A stretch of DNA of 64,000 bases, taken from contig CM075673.1 of assembly GCA_037962975.1 (NCBI GenBank), positions 116,827,001-116,891,000 on the forward strand. Direction: 5' to 3'. This document shows, one piece after another, positions 31,205-43,629 of this stretch. Origin of the DNA: Clitoria ternatea (taxonomy: Eukaryota > Streptophyta > Magnoliopsida > Fabales > Fabaceae). Every line of letters begins with the position of its first letter. Positions within the stretch are counted from its first letter, which is position 1. The translations under genes were made by a program, and so were the position numbers. Below the pieces are notes generated by a model. That model saw nothing but the letters and a program-made list of their open reading frames with translations, was not told where the DNA came from and did not search any database.

Positions 31205-32079
31205 TAGAGTTGGCAAAATGGGCAGGCCCACATGGGCCAGCCCGAACCCGCCCATAAAAATATAGTGCGCTGGCTTAAAATAAAAAATTAAAATCACTAC
31301 ATAGAAAAAAAAGCTTGAAAAAAATGGCCTGAGTACGGGAAGGCCCGTGTGGCCCGTGAACGGCCCGATTATTTTTAAAAAATAAAAATAATAATTTTTA
31401 GTTAGGTTAGGTGTTTGCTTTTGTTACTTTTATTATGGACTTTTATGAAATATATGATTCAACTTTGTGCATTTTGTTTTCTTCCATAATGTTTTCTTTG
31501 ATTGATTTTGTACATTTTATTAAAAAGCATAATATAGAAAGTCAAACATAATGTCATCTCCATAAGATAATATCACTTTATGTCAACACCAATAGTTATG
31601 TAGTTCATGACTTCACCTTAATAAGGTTTCACAGTGTTGCCATTGTGAATTGATAATATCACTTTATGACTTCACTAATAGTTATGCGCTACGTTATATG
31701 CATTTTTAATTTGATTACTACAAAACTTGAAGTTGTATGTCCATAATTTTTAGCTATAGCCTATATGTTTACACAAATCATGATCTTTGATATATGTATA
31801 TTTTTTTAATCGTGTGCCTTTCTCATTCGGTAATGTCGTTTTAATTAAGACTTTTTCCAGTTAATTTAATTAAATAGTATTATTACATAGAATAATTTTT
31901 TATAAATTTATTTTTTTAACTTTTTTTAAGCGGGCCGTCTGAAGTGGCTTGAGGGCCAGGCTAGGGCCTTTAATTTCAAGGCCCGACTTTTTGCGGGCCT
32001 TTTTTGGCCCGGCCTAAATGGCCCGCAGCTTGATAAAGCCCGGTCCGTTTAGGACCGCCCGCCTGAATTGCCAGCTCTA
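31205..32079. mobile_element. Non-autonomous hAT-type DNA transposon (875 bp)
   Basis: Ends TAGAGTTGGCAAAATGGGC and (reverse complement of the right end) TAGAGCTGGCAATTCAGGC form ~19-bp imperfect terminal inverted repeats of a common plant hAT type. An 8-bp duplication flanks it: AATATTAG (31197-31204) and AATATTAA (32080-32087), 7 of 8 matching. Subterminal regions are dense in GGCCCG/CGGGCC. There is no transposase. Confidence 0.9.
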
Positions 32080-32087
32080 AATATTAA

Positions 32088-33196
32088 TGAGCCTTTAGAC
32101 TACAAATAAATAATAAAATAAAAAAATTGATATGGGCTCAAATAAGTGGAAACAAGATTAGGCCCATTATGAGTTAACGGGAACCTTAACAATGGTCATG
32201 TTCCCCAATACGTCAAAGCAGAAAACAACTTCTCTCTTTCCCGTCAAAGAGATAGATAAGTCCTGCAGAGGAAGATCATTGCACCAAAAGACCATTCCGT
32301 TGCAACCTTCAGTCGATATTAATGGATACAGGTATTTCCAAAATTCTAATTTTATTCAATAACCTGACGGTGGTTCTTAAAGTTTTATTTAAAATTCCAT
32401 ATAACATAAAAGGAATTTTCCAAGAGTGTCTACTTGTTAATCCACTGTAACTACAAAAATAAAGTGATGAAAAATGATTCATATTAATTTTGTATGGGTT
32501 CGATATTGTTAGAAGAAAGTTTACTAATGGTTACATGTCAGCTTATGTTTCTTAGAGCCTAAGAACTAGGAAATGCTGGCGGGTGTTCAGCAAATTTCGT
32601 AGAATTTACAGGCTTTGTTTAGTTTTATTTTTCATTTTGATTTTGTGTTAGGGGCCGATAATATTTCACACATTTTCTCAAAAGTGAGTTATTAACAAAT
32701 TCACCCTCTTTCCCTCTGTCTCTGATAAACAAATTATTAAGAATTTTTAATTATCTAAATTTTGAAACCACAATCGATAATAAAGTTAATATTTAGAAAT
32801 AATTGATTTTAAAAAATCTTGTAAATTACATAAATTACTAGCTAGTTATTTATAATTATGAAGAGATATCAAACTGATTTGAAATACTTAAACTTTTAGG
32901 AAGAAAGAAAAAAAAACTCTTAATTATCAACGTGATTACGTGCTTGCTTGAATATGTTTCTCTTCATTTTTTTAATCAATCAAATCTTTTTGTACAGAGC
33001 AAAAAAAAAAAAAAGCAGAATAAAAGGGAGTTTTTTTAAAAAATAATTGAAGGATATTCAGGTTGAGTCCACGACCAAATTTGGCGCCCTCAAATTCACG
33101 CCACGAATCTCTCAGTTTCCATTCCAAATCTGCAAAAACCTAAATATTAATCGCAGAGCCGCTACGAATGTTGATTCTGAACGACACGTTTCTTCA
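32088..33196. other. Remaining copia 3' LTR, then upstream region of the carrier gene
   Basis: The first few hundred bases probably belong to the copia 3' LTR (GGGCTCAAATAAG...). A possible LTR end TTATTAACA lies near 32690, unproven. The rest is the AT-rich 5' region of the carrier gene, with an A-run at 33001-33014. From 33047 a 50-codon frame is open and in phase with the carrier ATG but has no ATG of its own. Confidence 0.5.
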
Positions 33197-36100
33197 ATGT
33201 CGTCAACAAACTCCAATTCCGATACGCAATTGACTATCGGAGAACGCGCTTTCTCCGCCGCCGGTGCCGCTTTCATCTCTGCTATCATCGTTAATCCTCT
33301 CGATGTTGCCAAGGTCGGTCTCTCTCTCTCTCCCCCCCCCCCCCCCTAAAATTTAATTTCGTGAATGCTTTCTGAAAATTCAGTGTGTCTCGCTTTCATG
33401 ATTTTCAGACAAGATTGCAAGCACAAGCTGCTGGTGTTCCCTACCAAGGTGTTTGTGGAATGGCGTCTTTTCAAACTAACTCGGTAACGTTCATTCACAG
33501 TGTTCCTATTCGTTAACAATTGAATTTGTCTCTGCTTGGTTGGTGTATTCGTTTTTTTCGATTTGTGTATGTTATGAATTTGTTTATTTTGTCTATTTTC
33601 AGATGCTACACGATATTGGATGTTCTTCTGGCCGTAATAACCACTATAAAGGGACACTAGATGTCTTCTACAAGGTTATTCGTCAGGTTAGTGCTTGGTG
33701 TTTTACACGTGATTCATATACCTGGTAAAAAAATGTTTGAATACATAATATATCATATAAATGATAAATGATGTGAGTGGGACTATAGAGAATTCCCAAG
33801 TCTTGCGTGAAGTTACTGATAACATTAAGACAAAATATTATGCAAATTGCAAAATGTGGCATGTCATATATTTCACAAAAGAGGTAGTATAGTAATATTC
33901 AAGGACTTGTCATGTTGATATTCTTTTGTAATTATTTGTTTTTCCTCTCTTTGACACTCAAATAACTTACTATAAGAGGGTTCACAGGAGTGAATTTTGC
34001 AGGAAGGCTTTACAAGATTATGGAGAGGTACTGGTGCAAGCTTAGCATTATCTGTGCCAACTGTAAGCTCTCTTTCCTGTCTGGAATTTTGTGCTTTATG
34101 ATTTAATTTATACTGATATTGTTCATTTGAGGTCTACTAATGGTCTTGTGCCGTTCTCTTTTTTTTTCCTGTCAAATAGGTTGGAATCTACATGCCTTGT
34201 TACGATATTTTCCGCAACATGATGGAGGAGTTTACAACTCAGAATGCTCCAACTTTAACACCTTATGTTCCATTAGTTGCAGGATCAGCTGCACGTTCAT
34301 TAGCTTGCATTTCTTGTTATCCTGTAGAACTTGCAAGAACTCGGATGCAGGTGATAAATTTTGTATAGATTGTATAATTTGCCATGATTATTTATAACTT
34401 CTCTAAACAAACTTGTGTTTTTTTCTCTAGGGTTAAATTACTATTTTTCGTACATATGTTTAATCTTGTGCTTTAGGCATTTAGGTTAACCCAAAGGGGC
34501 AAGCCTCCAGGGGTGTGGAAGACATTGCATGGAGTCATCCACCCAGTTGATGGCACAAGTATTCTTCACAGTTGTAAGTGTACTATCTTAAAAATACATG
34601 TTTAGGCAAGTTTCTCTTTATGATCCTTTCTCTTATAAAAGCCTAAATTTGCAGTTTCTGTTCCACAGTATGATGTCTGTGTTCTTTTGTTGACCTTAAT
34701 TAATAATTACTTTGATTACATTATTTTGGACAGTTCATAGGTACCGTTTCTGGTGGACTGGCCTTGGGGCACAACTTTCTCGAGATGTTCCATTCTCTGC
34801 AATTTGCTGGTCTACCCTTGAGCCTGTGAGATTTTGTTACACTTAATGAATAAGATTTGTGTTTTTCGGTTTGATGTAATATGTGTTGACCTCAAAGTTG
34901 CTTTATAGATTAGGAAAAGCATACTTGACTTAGTGGGTGATGGAGCAACTGTGGCCACTGTTCTTGGGGCAAATTTTTCTGCTGGTTTTGTAGCAGGAAC
35001 TTTAGCATCTGCTGCCACATGTCCACTGGATGTGGCAAAAACTCGACGACAAATAGAGGTTGTGTCTCAAAACCTTTCTTTTAGTGGATAACTTTCTATG
35101 CACTTAAACCACTGATTCTCCCTTTCCCTGCCAAGAAAAACGCCGAATGTTGACATTCCATCAATAAAAGAAATCAACATAGGTTCTTGTAGAAGGTGAA
35201 ATGTATCATCTAAAAATACAATGCATCCCTCTGCCTTACAATTTTATTATTTTGTTTTTTGTCCTTAAAACCAGTAGGCTAATAGTCTGAAACCATAATA
35301 GTTGTTCTCGAATAGATGTGTTGTTTATAAGAACAGGATAGATTTTCAACTTATTTTGGGTACTGGGGGTGGGAGGTTGTGCATTTTAAATTGTCATGAC
35401 CCGTGAATCGTGTTTATATTATTATGCATTATGCATTAACATATAGCTTTAGGCTTCATCTTGAATGGAAAATTGTATGCTAAGCCTTTAAGAATATTTT
35501 GCCATTGCTAAGCTGTTGTAGGTTTGGTTCATAAATCACAATGCAGTTTTATCTTGCAGAGTCACATAATTAGGTGTTGATATGGTTTTCCAGCAACTTC
35601 AATAATGATGAGTAATGTTTAGGATGAAATTTATCCAACTTGATTCACAAGTTCAATCTGGGACGTGAATTAGGGTCCTCTTTAGGCTCTTAAATTGATA
35701 GGTTTATAGTGTTAAGGAGTTTCAATTAGAAACGAAATTTATAGAAAACCGAAGTGAGGTAGGAAAGAAGACGTAAACAATGGACGAATTAACATAAAAT
35801 GTTATAGAAACTATGATAGCAACACAAATAGAAAAAGCATCACGGATTACACCCGAGACAATCTGTAGTTTGTAGTTTCAAGTAACATAGATCAAATATT
35901 ACTATAATGTGAGGAAATGATTTAAACAGTGATGGAAAAACACATTAGAATTTGAAATATAAAGAAATACAAACATATGCAGTAAGGTAAAAGATGTGGA
36001 AATTAAAGTTGAGAGACTAACTATAGATTTTTCTGATTGTTAGTAATCACAACATTAGAAGTCTTAGGCGAGCCTTCTGATTTTGTTTTCTCTCTGTTCT

Positions 36101-37108
36101 GAGTCCAATTTTTGTTTTTATGCGTTACACATTTGCCGCTAGAAAGGAGTTACCTCCCTCTCTCCCACATGAGAGGTTACAAGGTGCAGTAACTATGCAA
36201 TGCCAAGTGTTCCATTACGGTTGAACCTAAAAAACTGTCCAAATTATTTATTTAGACATGTGCTCTGGCCCAAGTCCTCATGAGGAGCAGTTTGGTCGTA
36301 ACTTGAAAACCTATTAACCTGGAGCCTGCTAACTTGATGACATGTATATGTTGGAATTCTTCGCTTCCTTCTTTATTTTCCAACCGAGGCTTTTAATTGG
36401 CAATAAAACACATATTGACTCTTTAATTGAGGGTTACAAATTAATTCTAATTTGATTTAACCAATCAACATCTTCATTGAATAATTGATACCAAAATGTA
36501 TCCAAACGATTTTATATTTAAAATTCAAAGCATCCATAAACATCTTTTTTTTTTATCTAGGAATTTAATTTTTACTCCCAACAAGTAGACAATTTTTTTG
36601 GTGTGACTCTCCCCATCTTCTCTCTTTTCCTATTCTCTCTTTTCTCTCATCTCTCTTGTAATAGTCATTCCCATAATTAGCCATTGATATCCTTTTCTAT
36701 AAAGTTTAATCTCAAGATGATGATTAGACAAATATTCTAGTGTGATTCTTCCCCATTAGTCATCATTTTTAATTCCCTATAGAAATTGTAGTTTGAGTGA
36801 CTTCATTTAAATATGATCTCCTTTGCAATTTCCCAGAAGGATCCTGAAAGGGCATTAAAGATGACAACAAGAACAACCTTGATTGCTATTTGGAGGTATG
36901 TGTATCTTTCAAATTTGATAATTGTTTTAATATCATTTAATTTCCTACTTTGTGGATCATTTATTGGGACAGGGATGGAGGATTTAGAGGGTTATATACA
37001 GGTGTTGGTCCCCGCATAGGTCGTGCTGGTCCATCGGTTGGAATAGTTGTCTCATTTTACGAATTTGTCAAGTATGCTTTACATCATAGACATCAAACTT
37101 CATCATAG
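33197..37108 (+). CDS. MTM1: Mitochondrial carrier family protein, MTM1-like
   Basis: Ten exons: 33197-33313, 33409-33483, 33603-33686, 34003-34062, 34180-34350, 34477-34573, 34734-34825, 34909-35058, 36837-36895, 36973-37108. All junctions are GT..AG and the joined frame is 1041 nt (346 aa plus stop). The protein has the three-fold carrier repeat, with signature loops PLDVAKTRLQ (about 34), PVELARTRMQ (about 160) and PLDVAKTRRQ (about 271), and later GFRGLYTGVGPRIGRAGPSV. These match the plant MTM1/MTM2 group, inner-membrane carriers linked in yeast and Arabidopsis to manganese supply of mitochondrial superoxide dismutase; the transported substrate is not shown by sequence. The ATG at 33197 is the first in frame. 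Intron 8 is long (1778 bp). The downstream neighbour is convergent. Confidence 0.93.
33319..33346 (+). repeat. (TC)n followed by a C homopolymer just inside intron 1
   Basis: Immediately after the 5' splice site AAG|GTCGGT there is a TCTCTCTCTCT run and then about 15 C. Length errors are likely in such tracts. Confidence 0.95.
35059..36836 (+). other. Long intron 8 of the carrier gene
   Basis: 1778 bp, AT-rich, bounded by GAG|GTTGTG and TTTCCCAG|AAG. The other introns of this gene are 77-316 bp. I found no coding remnants or clear terminal repeats in it, but its size suggests an old insertion. Confidence 0.8.
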
Positions 37109-38702
37109 AAGATGCATGTCATCCAGTCTTGTTTGCTTGAGGCTTCTAATTCCCTTTGTAAAGATAGCTTAATAGTGAATCGCATCAAAGACACCAGTCT
37201 CAGCCCCAGAGGAACAATGTTCCTAACATCGCAAGAAGCAACAGATCGCTCACTTATTAATGAGAAATATTCCCATAATAATCATGCCAAGACTCCCTTT
37301 GGATACGCGTCGTGTACATTTTCCCATCATTACATTTTGCAACATTATGAGCAAACTTAATAAGTTCGATTGTACGAAACGAGACAGAGTTGGCCCTCAA
37401 GCAAATTGATAAGTTTGCACACGGAAAATAGATCGATCTTTTTTTCTTTCTAAATGCGAATTTACGCAATTCTTGTATTTTATGAATTATCACAATCATT
37501 CACTTTACATAGGCTAAGATCAATTTGTGAATATTATGGAAGAATTCCTGATTCTAACAATGGAATACAAGTATTTTTGTGGAGTCCAAGCATTGAGACA
37601 TGAGAACTCTCCTCGTTCTGTAATGGAACAACAGACAAACAAGTAGGTACAACTCTCCCTCTCTTTTATGAGCATCTTTCTCTTTTTCTATCTTTCTGTT
37701 GGTTACAGTTCTCAATATTTTATCACGTGTTTCGGGGTATGTTAAAAGGGGTTGTTTTTTAAAAAAGGGATTTTGAAATTAACATTCTAGTATCATTGTA
37801 ATAATTGATCTCAAAGCAGAGTCAAATTAACTACCATATAAATGGTGAGGCACTTGAAAGTATTAATGTGACACTTGGTATAAGATAAAAAATATTTTAA
37901 TATTTCTGAAAAATAAAAATATTAGATGTATAAGATTCTTGAAAATATTAATTTATGATAAATTGCAAGTGAACTTTATTCACTTTTCATAAGTAGGAAT
38001 AAGACATTTTGGTGATAATTGATTGTTAATATTATTTTTAGAATCGTTAAGCGACTACTAATAATTTTTTAAAATTTCTCAGTAATTTTATTCCGAGAAA
38101 TCATGATTTTGTTGAGAATGGAATAATTATTTTGTACCAAATGTAATCTAATATAGATTGATATATGAAAAATGAAATAATGATAGGATTTGTGTTTGTG
38201 CTTTTTGGGATGGAATGTTTAATAGGACTAAACTTTGTTTTGTTTCATGGTATTTACCGAGCTCTGAGTATAAAAGTGATAATAAACCAAATCAACTTGA
38301 AGAATATTTAAAATTTGATTCGTTTATCCGTTTGTTAAATTTAATTTATGTATCAAATTAGTTAAAATTGAGCTAAAACTTTAGCTCATTAGTTAAATGA
38401 GCTGAACTTATACTTTATATATACATTTCAACTTGGTGGAAGTAAGAATCTGTTAATATTAGAATAAATATTTGAAAAAAAATAAAACTAGTTGTTAATT
38501 TGTCCCAATATAATTTCTTCCGATGATAATAGTAGAACAGAACATGCAAACACCTCCACTAGCAATCATCATCAACAAGGGTGGAAAAATAAAAAAGAAA
38601 TAGAAAAGAGATGATATTAGATAAAAACCATTGATTGTAATGTCCTTATCCACAGCCACTGCTAAGTTCAATATGTATAATAAAGCAGTAGGAATGGATA
38701 CT
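37109..38702. other. Convergent intergenic region (3' flanks of carrier and arabinogalactan peptide genes)
   Basis: Tail-to-tail spacing of about 1.6 kb. It presumably holds the 3' untranslated regions of both genes. AT-rich, with no supported ORF, RNA gene or mobile element. Confidence 0.6.
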
Positions 38703-39203
38703 TCAAAAGCGATGAGAAGACGCGTCAAAAGGGTGGATGAGGTACGTGAGCACAAGCGCCACAAGCATAAGTACGTATGCAATTCCTTGGTCTATCGAAG
38801 TACCTATAAAAAGAATAAATCAAAACTAAAATGACATAAACAAATGGCACATTTAGTTATTGTCATGTCACGCAGATTCATCCCACTAACTAAAAACTGT
38901 ATTTTTGTCATTTCATTAGGACAACTAGATCTACCAGTTTCCAGCATCTATCACACCACACTTGAAGGCATTATGTTTTTGAATCTTGATTCTTTCACCC
39001 TAGAAGAAGGGGGGAAAAGCTTGAATTTTTCTGAAGCTAGAAAATGTGAAAAAAATAATGGGAGAAATTTAATTACCATCGCTAGAGGGAGTAGGAGCAG
39101 GTGCCAGGGAAAGGGATTGGACTTGAAGCACAGATGGTGAAAAGACAGCTAAGACAAGAGTGTAGATAGCTAAAACTTCAGAAGCTGCTCTCAAAAATGC
39201 CAT
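38703..39203 (-). CDS. Arabinogalactan peptide (short classical AGP)
   Basis: Two exons on the minus strand: 39203-39077 and 38803-38703, with a 273-bp intron (GTAATTAAA...TTTTTATAG) in phase 1; 228 nt encode 75 aa. Residues 1-29 form a hydrophobic signal peptide (MAFLRAASEVLAIYTLVLAV...). The short mature part contains APAPTPSSDG, the Ala-Pro motif whose prolines are hydroxylated and carry arabinogalactan. The hydrophobic tail IAYVLMLVALVLTYLIH is the signal for GPI-anchor addition, ending in PFDASSHRF. This is the AGP16/20/41-type peptide, expected at the outer plasma membrane and wall. A TATA box (TATATAAAAA, 39281-39290) lies about 80 bp upstream of the ATG. The peptide is too short and too split for simple ORF calling. 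Confidence 0.92.
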
Positions 39204-39280
39204 TTTCTCCCTTTCACACTCAAAATCAACAGGTGAATATGGGTTAGTGTTTGGAACACTGAGTTGAAATTTGAAGACCC

Positions 39281-39290
39281 TTTTTATATA
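39281..39290 (-). promoter_or_regulatory. TATA box of the arabinogalactan peptide gene
   Basis: Minus strand CTATATAAAAAGGG, about 80 bp before the start codon, the distance expected with a short leader. Confidence 0.7.
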
Positions 39291-42200
39291 GAAAGTCAGC
39301 GAGTGACTGGTGTGTGAGCCGGTAAATAATATCATCACATCATTGGGATTTGAGTGTCTCTCTTCCTTCTCTTTCCTTATATTAATGGGACCACATACTG
39401 TTATGCCACATCTTTTCTTCTCCTAATTTGAATTGGAGCTAACATGCCCATGTGGTAGTTGTTTATTCCCTTTTCTCCTTGAGTATACACACATGTAGTC
39501 TTAGCAAAACAGAGTTAGGTTAGAATAGAGGTTAAGATGAGTATTCATCCAAACTTGGTATACTGGTACGCCATCAGTTAGCCCAGCACACTATCTGTCT
39601 GTTTGGTTTTTAGTTGGGAAAACGAAGTTATGAAAATAGAAAAATCTAAAGGTTATCCATCACGGCGTTCAAGACAATTAAAACTTCGTTTGACTGCAGG
39701 ATTTATTTTTAGGGTTGATCAAACTGAGATTTAACCTACCTAGTTAGAAAATCAAATGGTACCTATATCTTGGATATGAGTTTTCATTGTCCTATGCAAC
39801 GTATAACATATACCGCCTGCAACTCACAATCTAGGATACACTTCATCCGGCCTCCAACCACATACATCAACCTAAACTGCCACATCACTCATAAGAATTT
39901 TATTAACTCTAAAAAAGCTATTGACAAAATTATAATGTTGTCCGACAACTCATTATAAATACCCCCATTATTTATTAGCAAGATATATTATTCACTATCT
40001 TCACTTACTTCTCATCTCCGACATATACTTTTGTAATTTTTTTACTTAGACATTAGAGAATTCTAGAAAACCTACTCATTTCGGTCTCTTAGACTCTTAT
40101 GCAAGTACTTCATTTACAGACCTTAGAGTTTACATACCGGATCATCTGTCGGAGATATCGGCAAAACCAACAATTATAAAGAGAGAAATTAAATTGAGTA
40201 ATTAAAATAAATAGAAAGTATATAAACGATATAATAGAAAATATAATATTTTTTATAAATCAAGATAATTAAATATATTATTTTATTCTGGTACCATAAC
40301 CTTACATGCAATTATTCTTCAGAGAGCCTAGAGGGAGTATTTTTTTTCCTGTTGTCTCTATAAAATTAAAACTAATTTATTGTGGATTCTTCTTAATTTT
40401 TACCATGAAGGGAAGGTGTTGGATATGGAAACCTGAGTGTAAGAATATGTAGTTGAAACTTGAAACAATAATCCCTTCCCTCAAATAAAATATTCATTAA
40501 TGAGACAAAAGATAATGTAAAGAGCCAAAGCTTTGAGTTGATTGGCCAGTTTTCTGACAAATTCAAGAACTTGTGAATAAGAAACCCCTAAGAACATCGA
40601 ATTGTGTTATTTCTTTTGGATTATTTGTGGTCAAAACAAACAGGAATCAACTAGGGTGGCTTCTACAATGGTCCACCTATTGATATTTCTAATGAAAACT
40701 TTGCTCAAGATCCTATATTGCTTGCATGTTCTTCATAAACGGATAACCAAAATGCAAGGCTCTTGGGTTTCTAAGTGAGGTTTGTAGCAAATATGGACAT
40801 GTTTGAACATGGAAAGAGAACAACCCAATCCCATGTCTAAAGGTGAACAGAACATGCATCCAAACATCAAAAGAGAACATCCCATGTGCAACATCCTAAT
40901 TTGATACGCTTTGAGTAGCAATCAATGGCAGAGATGAATTTAGTGCTCCGTTCCACAAAATTGATTTATTTTTGCATACTGCAAATTTTATTATGAATAT
41001 GAAAATGCTATATCAACAGGGTCGTAGTCTGAGTCATGAACTCTCCCATTAATTAAGTTAAAACAATGCCAATTTGAAGATTAAATTTTGGTCAGATAAT
41101 AGAAAAATAAACAATATTAGTAACACTTGAACTGGTTTCATTTACATTTTAGTAAACTTTATCGTAATTTTTTTTAACATACACGTATTCGGTTATGATA
41201 TTTTTAAAATAAATAAATTATGAAAAAAAAACTATGTAGTTAGTGAAGCAAAATTCCTTTTGTAGCGTAAACAAGATAAAATATGGTATTTAATAATTGT
41301 TGCTGCATGTGGGAGGCTTGCCCACCACACAAGGAATCTTAGTGCACCTCCTTGCTGATACCACAGGTGTTGTTCAAGAGTGTCCTCAACATTAAAAAAA
41401 TATCAATTTTTCCACAGAAAAGTTAAAAGTATACAATTCTATTAAACTTCTTTTTATCCAGCACAAAAAATGAGATAGTGCAAAAAAAAGAGTCAGCAAA
41501 CAAAAATAGAGGGGGTATAATAAGAAAAGGACAGAGAAAAAGGAAAAAGAAATGAGGTCATAAGAAATTAGAGATGTCCAAAAGTAATTATTGATTTTGG
41601 AATGCATTTTTTTATTCAGTTGGCAAGCTGGTTTTTTGTTGCAGTGCAGTGGATTGTCAACGCATGAACCTTTTCCCCCTTGGGTGCCACTGCCACTGCC
41701 ACACATGAAGGTTATTTTTTTCTTGAGTCCCTTTCTCAAAATTTATTACCAGACAAACACCCCCTATCACGGTGTCGATGATTGAGGAATCCAAGGCAAA
41801 ATTAAAACAGGTAAATCTCAGTTTCACATGAAACGTTTAAATCTATGCAGCACAACAATTTGAATATTTTAATGGTCATATCATACTAAGGCAACAAACA
41901 CACGTCAGATCCAGTTAATAAAACTAGATTTCCTAATTCTCTACATTTCAATGACCGACCAACATTTACATTGCTAAAAACGAATCAATACAGTGAGATT
42001 CTGTACTCTATCTTACTTGGCCGAATGGCCGAATGATTAGCAAACAAATGCAAAACCAAATTAATCACACTGCAAACCATCCCATAACCCCTCACAAAAA
42101 CAATTAAAAATTAATCAAAAATCTTGTTGATCTTACACAAAAATCCTTTCCTTTTCTATGCCTCCCTTGTGATACCTGCAATGATTTGGTGCAGCCTTGT

Positions 42201-43629
42201 CACTTTCCCATCAAGTATTCAAAATATACCTAGGCATTGAGGCTTCATTTTGAGCTATAATAAAGATGTGGAAATTAATAAACAAGGGTTAAATGCTGAT
42301 TACCAAACTAAACCGTGTGCATCTATTCTTCCTATTTAAGAATTTTCTAAAAGAGTCGACTTCAAGTGAAACTGAAATTGGTTACAAGTTACAACAATGA
42401 TGTGAAGTTTGTCCAATGATAGTGTAAAAAGTTTCACATTTTCAGTGGATCAATTATTCAAAATTAAACTCAACATATTTGCAAATTGTTGATTATAACA
42501 TAATACTCCAAACTGTCTAGTTTTTTGTTTACAATGAAAGCAAGAAAACCCGAAGCTTGAATCTAAAACCTCAAGGACTACCAAATAAAACCTCAAGGAC
42601 TACCAAACCCCTATTACTAGGCGGACCCTGGTAGGTTTAAAACAATTGTTTATTGAGTATAGGATAATGGAGGCTATTAAATATTTACATCACTGGAAAA
42701 AAAAAACATTTTTGCGTATGTGGAAGATTTCACAAAATACAAGTTTACAAATTTTCTTTATAATTAAAAACAAAATGATACATCGTACATCATCACAATA
42801 CTTTATTCTAAAATATAATCACTTAAATGAGCAAATAACCAAACAAATACTACTAAATTAGATTCTTACAAATGTCAAAATTATCTAAAATTTGGTATGG
42901 ATAATCTTCATGAAAATATCATACGATGGAGAAAATATTGAATACTTATATCTGGTGTCAATGCATCTATACTATAACCTTAAACCCTACCTTACAGCAA
43001 AAGTGGCAAGAAAAGGAGATGGGGCAGGGCAGATTAGACTAAATAATACATATTGAAAGAAAGTTCTATTCTTTACAGAAAACAGACTGAAAGACAGCAT
43101 ACTTATATTCAAACAAAAAGCATAAAGGTTACACACATCATCACAGGTAAAGACATCCCAAGAAGGAAAGCAAACCAAAATTTAGTGCCTGGCTGATTGA
43201 ACCTAAATGATGTACATGTAAGTTAACCACATTTAACATTCAAGATCCTACTTGGCTCATCCATCTTTAGCTCTTAACAAGCAATTATTCTGCATGTGCA
43301 TTGCGCATTAATTTTTTAAAAAGATAAAACAAAAATATTTATAATTATAAATAAAATAAGCATAATTAGTTTAAATAAATGAATATAAAAATTAGAGGCA
43401 ATTTAGATTTAGAAGGTAAATTTTAAAATAAATTGAAAACAAACTTAAAAGAAAATTCAATGTAAAAAAGGTGAAAAGGAGCAAATATTCTTGCATTCAA
43501 GAGTGAGAAACCAAATTTATAACACAGGGATATGGATGGATATTTAGTTTATCATGCTAGAGAAAGTAAAATCAAATCAGAAACTAAGAATACCTAAAGT
43601 ATGGCCTAATCATAGCTTACTTGGTTTCT
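39291..43629. other. Intergenic region between the AGP and gamma-tubulin genes
   Basis: About 4.3 kb, AT-rich, without a supported gene. Minor observations: a 20-bp direct duplication ending in AAGGACTACCAAA (about 42566-42607), and a TATA-like CATTATAAATACCCCC near 39950-39967 followed by sequence reminiscent of an old LTR up to about 40160 (weak). The part next to 43629 should contain the gamma-tubulin 3' untranslated region. Confidence 0.6.

Noticed and set aside
38495..38782. 95-codon minus-strand ORF with hydrophobic stretches
   Set aside because: It overlaps exon 2 of the arabinogalactan peptide in the wrong frame; splicing from 39077 to 38803 explains the coding signal.
40130..40160. 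ACCGGATCATCTGTC at 40138 matches the LTR/polypurine junction of the gypsy element
   Set aside because: Only a 15-bp match; flanks differ and no other part of that element is present, so a chance match or a very old relic cannot be told apart.
39291..43629. Search for tRNA, snoRNA or microRNA hairpins in the large intergenic region
   Set aside because: No cloverleaf with A and B boxes and no long clean hairpin was recognised by eye; this does not exclude a non-coding RNA.
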